Shown here: positions 29,722 to 39,030 of the stretch, piece by piece
How the letters are laid out: each line of letters opens with the position of its first letter
Numbering within the stretch: position 1 is the first letter of the stretch
DNA from: Corynebacterium variabile
GTDB taxonomy: Bacteria; Actinomycetota; Actinomycetes; Mycobacteriales; Mycobacteriaceae
DNA: 64,000 nt
Direction: 5' to 3'
Assembly (NCBI RefSeq): GCF_006539825.1
Contig: NZ_BJNT01000001.1
Span: 1-64,000 of the forward strand
Position numbers and translations under genes: made by a program
The notes under the pieces: generated by a model
What the model was told of the DNA's origin: nothing
The model's database searches: none
What the model saw: the letters and a program-made list of their open reading frames with translations, nothing else

Positions 29722-31239
29722 CTAGCCCAGCTTCTCCGCGATGATCTTGTTCACCTGGGCCGGGTCGGCCTTGCCGCGGGTGGTCTTCATGACCTGACCC
29801 ACGATCGCACCGGTGACCTTCTTGTTGCCGGCACGGTACTTCTCCACGATGTCCGGGCTGGCCGCCAGAGCGTCCTCCACGGCCTTCTCGATGGCACCGT
29901 CGTCACGGACGACCTCCAGACCGCGGGCGGCGACGACTTCGTCGATGTCCCCCTCCCCCGCGAGGACGCCGTCGACGGCCTGGCGGGCGAGCTTGTTGGT
30001 CAGCTTGCCTTCACCGATGAGGGCGATGACGCGGGCGACCTGGGCCGGGGTGATGGCCAGGCCCTCGAGGTCGGTGCCGGCCTCGTTGGCCTTCTGGGCG
30101 AGGTAGGCGACCCACCAGCTGCGGGATTCGGTGGCACCGGCGCCGGCCTCAACGGTGGCGATGATGAGGTCGAGGGCGCCGGCGTTGACGAGGTCACGCA
30201 TCTCCTCGTCCTTGAGACCCCACTCCTCCTGGATGCGGGCCCGGCGGATCCACGGCATCTCCGGCAGCGTCGCGCGGATCTCCTCGACCCACTCGGCCGG
30301 CGCCAGGACCGGAGGCAGGTCCGGATCGTTGAAGTAGCGGTAGTCCGCCATGGTCTCCTTGGGACGGCCCTTGGCGGTGGTCCCGTCGGTCTCCTGGTAG
30401 TGGCGGGTCTCCTGGACGATCTCCACACCGTTGACAAGGCAGGCGGCCTGACGCTGCATCTCGAAGCGCACGGCCTGCTCGACCGACTTCAGGGAGTTGA
30501 TGTTCTTCGACTCGGTACGGGTACCGAACTCGGTGGTACCGATCGGACGCAGCGAGAGGTTGGAATCCACGCGCATCGAGCCCTGGTCCATGCGGACATC
30601 GGAGACGCCGAGGGCCTTGACCAGCTCACGCAGGGCGGTGACGTAGGCGCGGGCGACCTCCGGAGCGCGGGCACCTGCGCCCTCGATCGGCTTGGTCACG
30701 ATCTCGATGAGCGGGATGCCGGCACGGTTGGCGTCCACCAGGGAGGCGGTGGCGCCTCGGATGCGGCCGCCGGCGCCACCGAGGTGGGTCAGCTTGGCTG
30801 TGTCCTCCTCCATGTGGGCGCGCTCGATCTCGACGCGCCACGGGGTGCCGTCGTCGAGGACGATGTCGAGGTAGCCGTCGTGGGCGATGGGCTCGTCGTA
30901 CTGGGAGATCTGGTAGTTCTTCGGCTGGTCCGGGTAGAAGTAGTTCTTCCGGGCGAAGCGGGAGTACGGGGCGATCTCGCAGTTCAGGGCCAGGCCGATC
31001 TTGATGGCCCACTCCACACCCTGGCGGTTGACCACGGGCAGAGCGCCCGGCAGACCCAGGCACACCGGGTCGACGTTGCTGTTCGGGTCGTCGCCGAACT
31101 CCGCGGACGAGGTCGAGAACATCTTCGACTTCGTCAGCAGCTCGACGTGGACCTCCATACCCATCACGGGGTCGAAGCGCTCCAGCACCTCGTCGTAGTC
31201 CATCACATCATCGGAGTAATCGTTCACCGCGGCAGTCAT
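29722..31239 (-). CDS. gatB: Asp/Glu-tRNA amidotransferase subunit B
   Basis: Kinase/tRNA-binding subunit of GatCAB, which amidates Glu-tRNA(Gln) (and Asp-tRNA(Asn)). About 505 residues. The N-terminal signature is [19 protein letters not shown], with [24 protein letters not shown] and the Mg/ATP region; the C-terminus is the YqeY-like tail domain. ATG at 31239 is preferred over GTG at 31245 because TAGAGT (31253..31248) would place the transcription start at the ATG. The -10 element overlaps the stop codon of the upstream transporter gene. The partner subunits gatA and gatC are about 7 kb away. Confidence 0.96.
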   Translation of the reverse strand: MTAAVNDYSDDVMDYDEVLERFDPVMGMEVHVELLTKSKMFSTSSAEFGDDPNSNVDPVCLGLPGALPVVNRQGVEWAIKIGLALNCEIAPYSRFARKNYFYPDQPKNYQISQYDEPIAHDGYLDIVLDDGTPWRVEIERAHMEEDTAKLTHLGGAGGRIRGATASLVDANRAGIPLIEIVTKPIEGAGARAPEVARAYVTALRELVKALGVSDVRMDQGSMRVDSNLSLRPIGTTEFGTRTESKNINSLKSVEQAVRFEMQRQAACLVNGVEIVQETRHYQETDGTTAKGRPKETMADYRYFNDPDLPPVLAPAEWVEEIRATLPEMPWIRRARIQEEWGLKDEEMRDLVNAGALDLIIATVEAGAGATESRSWWVAYLAQKANEAGTDLEGLAITPAQVARVIALIGEGKLTNKLARQAVDGVLAGEGDIDEVVAARGLEVVRDDGAIEKAVEDALAASPDIVEKYRAGNKKVTGAIVGQVMKTTRGKADPAQVNKIIAEKLG

Positions 31240-31250
31240 GGTCACCTACT

Positions 31251-32219
31251 CTAGTGCGTCGTCGCGCGTCGTCTGTCGACAGCCCTGCAGAGCATGGCGA
31301 ACAGCGATCCGGAGATATTGTGCCAGACCGAGAAGATGGCGCCGGGGATCGCTGAGAGCGGTTCCATGTACTGGGCCGCCAGGCCCGCTGCCAGCCCGGA
31401 GTTCTGCATGCCGACCTCGATCGCCATGGTCCGCCTGTCCCGAAGCGGTTGACCGGTCGCCGCTCCGGCGCCGAAGCCGAGTGCCATACCGAGCAGGTTG
31501 TGGAGGACGACCGCCACCAGGACGGACAGGCCGGCGTCGAGGATGCTGTCGTGCGCGTTGGAGACGACCAGTGCCACCACGACGGCGATGGCGATGACGG
31601 ACACCCACGGCAGCACAGGCAGGACGCGGGCCACCGCCTTCGGCAGGAACACCCGGACCACCAGGCCCAGGATGACGGGGACCAGGACGATCTTGACGAT
31701 GTCCAGGGCCATCCCTCCGCCGTCGAGCGGCATGTACTCCCCTGCCAGCCACAGGGTCAGGACCGGGGTGAGCAGCGGCGCCAGCAGGGTCGATACCGAG
31801 GTCATGGCGACCGACAGTGCCAGGTCACCGCGGGCCAGGTAGGACACGACATTGGAGGCTGTACCACCGGGCGCACAGCCGACGAGGATGACGCCGGCGG
31901 CGACCGCGTCCGGCAGCTGCAGGACCCACACCACCAGGAGGGCGGCCAACGGCATGATGACGTACTGGGCGACCACGCCGATGAGGACCGGCAGCGGTCG
32001 CCTGACGACGAGGCCGAAGTCTGCGGGCTGCAGCGTCAGGCCCATGCCGAACATGATGAGGCCGAGCAGGGGGTTGACCCAGTCACTGTGTCCGCCGACG
32101 GTGCCGTGGCCGAAGAATCCGACGAGTCCGCCGATGATGACGAGGAGAGGGAATCCGAGGGTCGCGACATAGGCGCTGCGGTCGGCGTTCTGCGGAGAGC
32201 TGTGTTCCGGTGCATCCAT
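31251..32219 (-). CDS. Bile acid:sodium symporter (BASS) family transporter
   Basis: About 322 residues with ten predicted helices. Family features include LLGLIMFGMGLTLQPADF near the first third, the VILVGCAPGGTASNVVSYLARGD segment with the conserved PGGTASN, and GMQNSGLAAGLAAQYM late in the protein (EVGMQNSGLA). Such proteins carry organic anions or keto acids with sodium; the substrate is unknown. ATG at 32219 is chosen with AAGG upstream; GTG at 32231 is an alternative. Confidence 0.87.
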   Translation of the reverse strand: MDAPEHSSPQNADRSAYVATLGFPLLVIIGGLVGFFGHGTVGGHSDWVNPLLGLIMFGMGLTLQPADFGLVVRRPLPVLIGVVAQYVIMPLAALLVVWVLQLPDAVAAGVILVGCAPGGTASNVVSYLARGDLALSVAMTSVSTLLAPLLTPVLTLWLAGEYMPLDGGGMALDIVKIVLVPVILGLVVRVFLPKAVARVLPVLPWVSVIAIAVVVALVVSNAHDSILDAGLSVLVAVVLHNLLGMALGFGAGAATGQPLRDRRTMAIEVGMQNSGLAAGLAAQYMEPLSAIPGAIFSVWHNISGSLFAMLCRAVDRRRATTH

Positions 32220-32282
32220 GGTGAACGTCACCTTGCGTGATCCCGGGTGGTTCAGGTCACGGAACCCGGGTCAGCACCGTTG

Positions 32283-33311
32283 TCACCCCAGCAGCGACAG
32301 GGCGCTCTCCCACCGGTGGTCCGGAACGCACTTGAGCTGACCCACAGCGTCGTCGAAACTGACCAGCCGGATGGCTTCGCCGCGTAGGGCGACAACCAGG
32401 CCGAAGTCCCCGCGCAGCGCGGCTTTGGTGGCGTGGACGGCGTAGCGGGTGGCCAGCACCCGGTCGAAGGCGGTTGGTGTGCCACCGCGCTGGATGTGGC
32501 CGAGGACGGTGGAGCGCACGTCGGCGTCCAGCCGGTTCTGGATCTCGTGGGCGATCAGTGCGCCGACGTTGCCGAATTTCTGGTGGCCGAACTGGTCAAC
32601 CTCCCGCTCTGCCATCTCCAGCGTCCCCTCCTTGGGTGCCGCGCCCTCGGCGACGACGATGATCCCGTACTTCTCCCCCAGCTGGAAGCGACGGGCCATG
32701 CGGGTACAGACGTCCTCGATGTCGAAGGGGTGCTCGGGGATGAGGATGTCGTGGGCGCCGCCGGCCATGCCGGCGTGCAGGGCGATCCAGCCGACGTGGC
32801 GTCCCATGACCTCGACGATCATCACACGGTTGTGGGATTCCGCGGTGGTGTGGAGCCGGTCGATCGCATCGGTGGCCACGGCCACGGCGGAGTCGAAACC
32901 GAAGGTGTAGTCGGTGGCGTTGACGTCGTTGTCGATGGTCTTGGGCACGCCCACCACCGGAACGCCGTGTTCGTGGAGGAACTGTGCCCCCTTGAGCGTC
33001 CCCTCGCCGCCGATGGTGATGAGGGCGTCGATCCCGGCGTCCGCGAGATTCTCCTTGACCCGGTCGATCGCCCCGGTGAACTCGTCGACCGGCAGGCGTC
33101 CGGTCCCCAGGATGGTGCCGCCGCGGGTGAGGATGCGGTCGATGTCCTCGTCGTCGTAGAGTTGCTTGCGTCGGTCCTCGACGAGGCCCTGCCAGCCGTC
33201 CTCGTAGCCGATGACGGTGGCACCGTGGCCCGCCGCCGTCCGAACCACCCCCCGGATGACGGCGTTCAGTCCGGGACAGTCTCCACCACTGGTCAGGGTC
33301 GCGATGCGCAT
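32283..33311 (-). CDS. pfkA: 6-phosphofructokinase (ATP type)
   Basis: Phosphorylates fructose 6-phosphate in glycolysis. 342 residues with the N-terminal [29 protein letters not shown], catalytic [20 protein letters not shown] and the substrate motif [19 protein letters not shown]. The nucleotide site reads [10 protein letters not shown]: Glu replaces the usual Asp of GGDG, the next residue is Gly, and the later PKT has Lys, a combination associated with actinobacterial ATP enzymes rather than PPi enzymes. A TAGTCT element seven bases before the ATG indicates a leaderless transcript. Confidence 0.95.
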   Translation of the reverse strand: MRIATLTSGGDCPGLNAVIRGVVRTAAGHGATVIGYEDGWQGLVEDRRKQLYDDEDIDRILTRGGTILGTGRLPVDEFTGAIDRVKENLADAGIDALITIGGEGTLKGAQFLHEHGVPVVGVPKTIDNDVNATDYTFGFDSAVAVATDAIDRLHTTAESHNRVMIVEVMGRHVGWIALHAGMAGGAHDILIPEHPFDIEDVCTRMARRFQLGEKYGIIVVAEGAAPKEGTLEMAEREVDQFGHQKFGNVGALIAHEIQNRLDADVRSTVLGHIQRGGTPTAFDRVLATRYAVHATKAALRGDFGLVVALRGEAIRLVSFDDAVGQLKCVPDHRWESALSLLG

Positions 33312-33335
33312 GGGCCCCAGACTAGCGGCACAGAC

Positions 33336-34781
33336 TCAGGAGCGCCCGCCGGCTGTCTGTGTGGCGGCCCCGACGTGGTTGTCCCGCGACATCAGCGAGG
33401 TGACCGTGCCCACGAGGATCACCGCCGCGGCGAGCAGGATCGCCTCGCCGAAGGCGCTGGCCGGGTCGGTGACGGTGAGGCGCCACTGCATGACCGCACC
33501 GACGGCCGCGGCACCGATGACCGAGCCGAGCTGTCGGGTCTGGTTGTAGACGCCGGAGCCGACGCCCATCTGCTCCGGGGCGAGATCACGCATGGTGGAC
33601 GCCGAGTTCGGCGCCCAGACGAAGGAGTTGCCCACACCCAGGCCGATGAGCGGGAGGATCGTCCAGTAGTGGCTGACGCCGCCGGACATCACCAGGGTCA
33701 TCGCCACGATGGACACCGTCATCATGGTGAAACCGAAGGCGCCGAACTTCCGGGCGCTGTGGCGGTCGCTGAGTCGTCCGACGATCGGCGAGAGCACCAG
33801 CGAGGTCGCCGCCTGCGGGATCATCATCAGACCCGCGCCCAGCGGAGAGAGTCCGTGCACCTGCTGGTAGTACAGCGTGATCGGCAGCGGGATGGATGCC
33901 ACAGTGAAGCCCATGCCGGTGATGCCGATATTTCCCAGGCTGAAGTTGCGCACCGAGAACAGGCTCAGCGGCATCAGGGGATCGCGTCCGGTTGCCTCGG
34001 CGACGACCTGCTGGCGGACGAAGGCGGCGAACAGCGGCACGGAGACCGCGACCAACCCCCAGATCCACCAGGTCCAGTGCTCCTTCTCGCCCTGCTGCAG
34101 GGCGAAGACGAGGAGGAAGACCGCGACCATCGACAGCAGGATCGACAGCGGGTCGATCGGCCGGGTGGTGGTCCGCACCCGTGGCACCCACGCCGTCACC
34201 GCGACGATCGAGAGGACGCCGATGGGCACGTTGACGAAGAAGATCCACTCCCAGCCGACGTACTCGGTGATCACGCCACCGAGGATCGGACCGGTGAGCG
34301 TCGACAGGCTCGCAGTCGCACCCCAGGCACCCAGCGCCGCACCGCGACGGTTTCGGGCGAAGACTCGGTTGATCACCGCCATGGTCTGAGGGGTGAGCAG
34401 GGCAGCGCCCAGTCCCTGGACCGCGCGGGCGGCGATGAGCATCTCGATGCTGCCTGACAGACCGCACCACAGCGAGGACAGGGTGAACACCACCATGCCC
34501 ACGCAGTAGACGTTCTTCGGTCCGAAGCGGTCGCCGAGGCGTCCGGTGACCAGCAGCGGCACCGCGAAGGTCAGCAGGTACACAGAGGTGACCCAGATGA
34601 CCTGGTTGTAGTCGGCGTCGAGGTATTCCTGGAAGTCCGGGGTCGCCACCGCCACGATCGTCTGGTCGAGCAGGATCATGAAGAACCCGGTGCACAGCGC
34701 GATCAGCGCCTTCCACGCCCGCGGCTCGGGCAGCGGCAGGGCGGGATAACGGTCGGTGGTCTCGGGGGCGGGGTCAGTCAC
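33336..34781 (-). CDS. DHA2-type MFS multidrug exporter (14 helices)
   Basis: About 481 residues with 14 predicted helices, of the EmrB/QacA group. Helix 1 carries FFMILLDQTIVAVATPDFQ with the DHA2 motif (LDxTIVxVA), followed by VTGRLGDRFGPKNVYCVG (motif A), AVQGLGAALLTPQTMAVINRVF and GAWGATASLSTLTGPILGGVI (motif C). GTG at 34781 (VTDPAPETTDRYP) is preferred; a GTG six codons upstream at 34799 is also possible. It ends 25 bases upstream of pfkA on the same strand. Probably a proton-driven efflux pump; substrate unknown. Confidence 0.88.
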   Translation of the reverse strand: MTDPAPETTDRYPALPLPEPRAWKALIALCTGFFMILLDQTIVAVATPDFQEYLDADYNQVIWVTSVYLLTFAVPLLVTGRLGDRFGPKNVYCVGMVVFTLSSLWCGLSGSIEMLIAARAVQGLGAALLTPQTMAVINRVFARNRRGAALGAWGATASLSTLTGPILGGVITEYVGWEWIFFVNVPIGVLSIVAVTAWVPRVRTTTRPIDPLSILLSMVAVFLLVFALQQGEKEHWTWWIWGLVAVSVPLFAAFVRQQVVAEATGRDPLMPLSLFSVRNFSLGNIGITGMGFTVASIPLPITLYYQQVHGLSPLGAGLMMIPQAATSLVLSPIVGRLSDRHSARKFGAFGFTMMTVSIVAMTLVMSGGVSHYWTILPLIGLGVGNSFVWAPNSASTMRDLAPEQMGVGSGVYNQTRQLGSVIGAAAVGAVMQWRLTVTDPASAFGEAILLAAAVILVGTVTSLMSRDNHVGAATQTAGGRS

Positions 34782-34808
34782 AGAGGGACAGTCTGCCACA
34801 TCCGGCCG

Positions 34809-35480
34809 TCACTCCCCGAGCATCTCCCGCAGTCCCGGCAACGCCTCACGGAAGGCCGGAAGGAGTCGGAGCTCCGCCACCTCGTCGATCGGGCACCAGG
34901 CGAGATCGGTGCTTTCCGCCGTCGGCGTCAGTTCCAGGGTGTGGGACGCGGTGCCCAGCACCGTGGTGTAGGTCCACTCCTCCACGGTGGGGTCCGGAAC
35001 CTCCCAGCACAACTGGCCGTCAATGGTGGCGACCAACCGGTGACCGGTGTCCGGGTGCGTCACCGGGTTCTCGCGGAGGGCGTCGAACAACCGCAGGCCG
35101 GAGGCGACGGCGTCGGTCACCGGGGCCGCGAGCGGAAGCTCGGCGTCCTCCAGCGGTACGCGGCGCAGCACGTGCTCCAGGGCGGCGCGGGAGGTGACGG
35201 CGGAGGTGGTGACGGTGACGTCGGCCGGGTCCACCCCGGTCTCCTCCTGTGTCTCGCGAAGCGCGGCCTCGGTCGCTGACTCACCGATGTCCACCGCACC
35301 GCCGGGGATGCCCCAGGTGCCGCCGAAGTTGGTCCACATCGCACGGTGCTGGACGAGCAACAGCGTCACACCGTTCTCGACGGTGGTGAGGAAGAGCCCT
35401 GCTGCGCCGAGGGTTCCCCAGCGCCGGACACCGTCCGATCCGACCGCCCAACCGTCTCCGTGGATCACCTGTTCAGACAT
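34809..35480 (-). CDS. Nudix hydrolase
   Basis: A 223-residue Nudix protein. The box is complete: GAVDIGESATEAALRETQEETG, matching Gx5Ex7REUxEExGU except that Thr stands at the usual hydrophobic U. It follows a beta-strand region (LFLTTVENGVTLLLVQHRAMW) and WGIPGG. The C-terminal part ends with LAWCPIDEVAEL. ATG at 35480 is the start. Substrate not predictable; it is just upstream of the DHA2 exporter on the same strand and divergent from the TetR-like gene. Confidence 0.86.
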   Translation of the reverse strand: MSEQVIHGDGWAVGSDGVRRWGTLGAAGLFLTTVENGVTLLLVQHRAMWTNFGGTWGIPGGAVDIGESATEAALRETQEETGVDPADVTVTTSAVTSRAALEHVLRRVPLEDAELPLAAPVTDAVASGLRLFDALRENPVTHPDTGHRLVATIDGQLCWEVPDPTVEEWTYTTVLGTASHTLELTPTAESTDLAWCPIDEVAELRLLPAFREALPGLREMLGE

Positions 35481-35589
35481 GGGCGCCAGGGTACGCCGAC
35501 TAGGTGTCCGGGGCCGGTGGCGTAAATCATCGGCTCTCACTTCTCGAAAGTTGTACTGTCCCTCAACGCCCCAGGCTAGGGTGACATCC

Positions 35590-36399
35590 ATGCACGAGCA
35601 CCCGACGGCAGTGCCACACACTGTCACCCACTCAGCCCCTCACTCCGTCTCCCACCCGACCCCTCAGATTGACGGCCAGGAGTTTCCGGTCTACACGCCC
35701 ACGGTGTCCCCGATCCCGACGACCTCACGCCGGTCCGGTCGCAAGCCCGTGTTCAGTGCCGAGGACGTCGTCCGCGAGGCCTTCGACATGGGTCTGGACC
35801 ACTTCTCCCTGTCCGCCATCGCACGTCGCCTCGGCGTCGGTGCGTCCGCCCTCTACCGGGTGTACGACTCCCGCGAGGCAGTCCTTGACGCCTGCATGAT
35901 GACCGTCGCCGCAGAGTTCCACAACATCGATGACCTCATCGACCGGGACGCCGACTGGCAGACGGTTCTGCGTAGCTGGGCCGCCGAGTACTGGCGGATC
36001 TGTGGTGAATTCCCCGGGTTCCACGGCATCGCCCAGTCCCAGGTCCCCGAGGAAGGGGCGTTCCATCCGGTCTTCCTCCCCTGGCGCGACCGGCTGAACG
36101 CCCTGGACATCAATGACGCGCAGATCTACTTCGCCATGGCGACGCTGCGTGACGCCTTCACCGGCCTGCAGAACCGGATGGACCGGCTGCGCGGCCGGCC
36201 CGACGGTGAGGAGGAGTTCGACCGGGCCGAGACCCTCACCGACGGTGAGACCGTCGAACCCGAGGTGGGCGAAGAGCTCGCCGAGGACCAGGCGGAGCAG
36301 ACCGTGGACTTCGTCATCGCCGGTCTGGAGAACGAATGGCCCGAATGGCAGCCCCCGGCCTACTACCGGCCGGACTCGAACGCGGCGCCGACCTTGTAG
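35590..36399 (+). CDS. TetR-family regulator with histidine-rich N-terminal extension
   Basis: A 269-residue TetR-type protein. The DNA-binding domain begins near residue 50 ([22 protein letters not shown]), with the recognition region [30 protein letters not shown]; the ligand-binding half follows, then an acidic tail. The first 25 residues contain six histidines, most spaced every four residues ([15 protein letters not shown]), which is unusual for TetR proteins and could bind metal. A TAGGGT element seven bases before the ATG indicates a leaderless transcript. Its last 37 bases overlap the end of gatA, tail to tail. Divergent from the Nudix/DHA2 unit, which it might control. Confidence 0.82.
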   Translation: MHEHPTAVPHTVTHSAPHSVSHPTPQIDGQEFPVYTPTVSPIPTTSRRSGRKPVFSAEDVVREAFDMGLDHFSLSAIARRLGVGASALYRVYDSREAVLDACMMTVAAEFHNIDDLIDRDADWQTVLRSWAAEYWRICGEFPGFHGIAQSQVPEEGAFHPVFLPWRDRLNALDINDAQIYFAMATLRDAFTGLQNRMDRLRGRPDGEEEFDRAETLTDGETVEPEVGEELAEDQAEQTVDFVIAGLENEWPEWQPPAYYRPDSNAAPTL

Positions 36400-37859
36400 A
36401 GCCGGTCATCGCCGTGGGCCGGGCCCATGATCTGCAGGCCCACCGGCAGTCCGGTGTCGGTGGCCAGCGGCCCCGGCACGGACATACCGCACACACCGGC
36501 CAGATTCAGCGGCAGGGTGCACAGGTCGAAGAGGTACATCGCCAGCGGATCGTCGGCCTTCTCCCCCAGCGCGAAGGCCGTGGTCGGGGTAACCGGGGAA
36601 ACCAGCACGTCAACGTCCTGGAATGCCTTGGCGAAGTCCTGGGCGATGAGGTTACGGACGCGCTGCGCCTTGATGTAGTAGGCGTCGTAGTAGCCGACCG
36701 ACAGGGCGTAGGTGCCCAGGATGATGCGTCGCTTGACCTCCGGGCCGAAGCCCTCGGCGCGGGTGATCGCCATGACCTCGTCGGCGGAGTGGTGGCCGTC
36801 GTCGCCTCGGCGCTGGCCGTAGCGCATGCCGTCGAAGCGGGCCAGGTTGGAGCTGACCTCACAGGGGAGAATGAGGTAGTAGGCGTTGAGGGCGTAGTCG
36901 AAGGAGGGGCAGTCGACCTCGACGATCTCCGCGCCCTGGCTCTTCAGCTGCTCGAGAGAGGCCTTGTAGCTCTCCTCCACACCGGCCTGGAGGCCACGGA
37001 CGGACTCCAGCTGCTTGACCACGCCGATCTTCACACCGCGCAGGTCACCGTTGGCGCCCTCCTTCGCGGCAGCGACGACCGGGGCGACCGGACGCTGCGA
37101 GCTGGTGGCGTCGAACCGGTCGTGGCCGGCGATGACCTCGTGCAGCAGGGCGGTGTCCAGCACGGTGCGGCCGGTGGGGCCGCCCTGGTCCAGGGAGGAC
37201 GCACAGGCGACCAGACCGTAGCGGGAGACGGTGCCGTAGGTCGGCTTCACACCGACGGTGTTGGTCAACGCGGCGGGCTGACGGATCGATCCACCGGTGT
37301 CGGTGCCGATGGCCAGCGGGGCCATGCCTGCGGCCAGGGCTGCGGAGGAGCCGCCGCCGGAACCACCCGCTGTGCGGGTGAGGTCCCAGGGATTGTGGGT
37401 CGGACCGTAGGCGGAGTTCTCCGTGGAGGAACCCATGGCGAACTCGTCCATGTTGGTCTTGCCGAGGATCGGGATGCCCGCGGCACGGATCTTCTTCGTC
37501 ACCGTGGCGTCGTAGGGGCTCATGTAGCCCTCGAGGATCTTCGAGGCACAGGTGGTCGGTGCATCGGTGGTGGTGAAGACGTCCTTGAGGGCCAGCGGCA
37601 CACCGGCCAGCGGGGACGCGACATTCCCGGCGGCGATGTCCTTGTCGGCCTGCTCGGCGGCGGCGAGAGCCTCGGTCCCACCGACGTGGAGGAAGGCGTG
37701 GACGTCGCTGTCGACGGCGGCGATGCGGTCGAGGTGGGCGCGGGTGACGTCCACCGAGCTGACCTCACCGGCGTGGATCTTCTCCGCCAGGGCGGCGGCG
37801 GTCCAGGTGGTGAGGTCGGAATCGTCGCGGGAGCCGACGAGTGCTGTCTGATCAGTCAT
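36363..37859 (-). CDS. gatA: Asp/Glu-tRNA amidotransferase subunit A
   Basis: Amidase subunit of GatCAB that releases ammonia from glutamine. 498 residues with the Ser-cisSer-Lys catalytic set: LALKDVFTT (Lys), [17 protein letters not shown] and [13 protein letters not shown] (the two serines). Follows gatC by 24 bases with an AGGAGAAAG ribosome site, forming the gatCA operon; gatB is elsewhere in the window. Confidence 0.97.
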   Translation of the reverse strand: MTDQTALVGSRDDSDLTTWTAAALAEKIHAGEVSSVDVTRAHLDRIAAVDSDVHAFLHVGGTEALAAAEQADKDIAAGNVASPLAGVPLALKDVFTTTDAPTTCASKILEGYMSPYDATVTKKIRAAGIPILGKTNMDEFAMGSSTENSAYGPTHNPWDLTRTAGGSGGGSSAALAAGMAPLAIGTDTGGSIRQPAALTNTVGVKPTYGTVSRYGLVACASSLDQGGPTGRTVLDTALLHEVIAGHDRFDATSSQRPVAPVVAAAKEGANGDLRGVKIGVVKQLESVRGLQAGVEESYKASLEQLKSQGAEIVEVDCPSFDYALNAYYLILPCEVSSNLARFDGMRYGQRRGDDGHHSADEVMAITRAEGFGPEVKRRIILGTYALSVGYYDAYYIKAQRVRNLIAQDFAKAFQDVDVLVSPVTPTTAFALGEKADDPLAMYLFDLCTLPLNLAGVCGMSVPGPLATDTGLPVGLQIMGPAHGDDRLYKVGAAFESGR

Positions 37860-37883
37860 GTGTTCTTTCTCCTGCTCGTCCGT

Positions 37884-38189
37884 CTATTCGCCGAGGATCC
37901 GGGGGACCTGGTAGCGGTCCTGCGCCTGCTTCGGTGCCTGGTCGAGGGCCTGCTCGGCGGTGAGCAGGGACTCGGGGACATCCTCACGCATGACGGAGAC
38001 GTCCCCGTCGACGTTCTGGGTCGGGTGGCTCAGCGGGGCGACACCTTCGGTGTCCACCTCCTGGACAGCGGCGACCGTTTCGACGATGCCGTCGATCTGC
38101 TCGGCGAAGTGGATGAGCTCCTCCTCCGTCAGGGCGAGGCGGGAGAGCCTGGCGAGGTGCGCGACCTCGTCACGGGAGATCTCTGACAC
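37884..38189 (-). CDS. gatC: Asp/Glu-tRNA amidotransferase subunit C
   Basis: Small 101-residue subunit that holds GatA and GatB together. The N-terminus EISRDEVAHLARLSRLALTEEEL and the VAPLSHP segment are characteristic. GTG start at 38189 with AAAGGGA upstream; a TAGAGT -10 lies at 38234..38229. First gene of the gatCA operon. Confidence 0.95.
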   Translation of the reverse strand: MSEISRDEVAHLARLSRLALTEEELIHFAEQIDGIVETVAAVQEVDTEGVAPLSHPTQNVDGDVSVMREDVPESLLTAEQALDQAPKQAQDRYQVPRILGE

Positions 38190-38245
38190 AGGGGATCCCT
38201 TTCTGATCAGTGTTCCTGTACCTCAGACACTCTAGTCGCCCCGGG

Positions 38246-38277
38246 GTCCCGGTGTTTCACCGTCCCGGTGTTTCACC
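38246..38277. repeat. Two perfect tandem copies of a 16-base unit
   Basis: GTCCCGGTGTTTCACC occurs twice without a gap (38246-38261 and 38262-38277) in the intergenic region between divergent gatC and the ACT-domain gene. It lies just upstream of the gatC -10 element and upstream of a TACAAT -10 element (38302-38307) of the ACT gene. It could be a slipped duplication or a doubled regulator site. Confidence 0.7.
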
Positions 38278-38352
38278 CGGCCGGAGGGTGGGTCCCTTCG
38301 CTACAATCGGGCTGTCCGATCACGTCCACCCCACACTCCTTCGAGGTCTTCC

Positions 38353-39027
38353 TTGTCCTACCTGATGCGCGTCCGACTGCCCGATGTCCCCGGAACTCTC
38401 GGCCTGATCGCCGCGACACTCGGGGCCGTCGACGGAGACATCCGCACCGTTGACGTGGTCGAGCATGACCCCGACGGCACCGTGGTCGATGACATCGTCG
38501 TCGACCTGCCCGCCGGACGCCTCGCCGACGCCCTCATCAGCGCCGCCCAGGAGGTCGAGGGGGTCTACGTCGACTCCATCCGCCCGTTCTCCGGGACGGT
38601 CGACCGTCGTGGCCAGGTCAGCCTGCTCGCCGCCGTCGCCCGCCGGGCGGCCCGGACCGAGGGGCTCGAATCCCTGCTGGAGAAGCTGCCGCAGACCATG
38701 TCCGTGCAGTGGGTCGTGGTGCTGGAGTCCGTCACCGAGGGCGAGGGCGCTGTGGCGGTACGTCGGGTGGCTGCGTCCTCCTCCGCGCCCGAGGACGACG
38801 GCCGGGTGCTGCACGCCACCCCGGTGTCCGAGGCCCGTGCCCTGACAGACCGCGACGACTGGGTGCCGGAGTCCTGGACTGTCATGGACTCCGCGCTGGC
38901 CGCCACTCCCCTGGACGGCACCGACCTCATCATGGTCATCGGCCGTCCGGGCGGGCCGGATTTCCTGCTCTCGGAGATCGATCACCTCGGCGAGCTCGGC
39001 CTGATCCTCGGCTCACTGTTGGGCTGA
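38353..39027 (+). CDS. ACT-domain protein of unknown function
   Basis: A 224-residue protein starting with TTG. The first ~75 residues form an ACT domain (MRVRLPDVPGTLGLIAATLGAVDGDI, then VEHDPDGTVVDDIVVDLP), of the kind that binds amino acids. The remainder has no catalytic motif I recognise; it ends with GRPGGPDFLLSEIDHLGELG. Divergent from gatCA, with a TACAAT -10 element at 38302-38307. Possibly a free-standing amino acid sensor; not established. Confidence 0.8.
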   Translation: MSYLMRVRLPDVPGTLGLIAATLGAVDGDIRTVDVVEHDPDGTVVDDIVVDLPAGRLADALISAAQEVEGVYVDSIRPFSGTVDRRGQVSLLAAVARRAARTEGLESLLEKLPQTMSVQWVVVLESVTEGEGAVAVRRVAASSSAPEDDGRVLHATPVSEARALTDRDDWVPESWTVMDSALAATPLDGTDLIMVIGRPGGPDFLLSEIDHLGELGLILGSLLG

Positions 39028-39030
39028 GAA

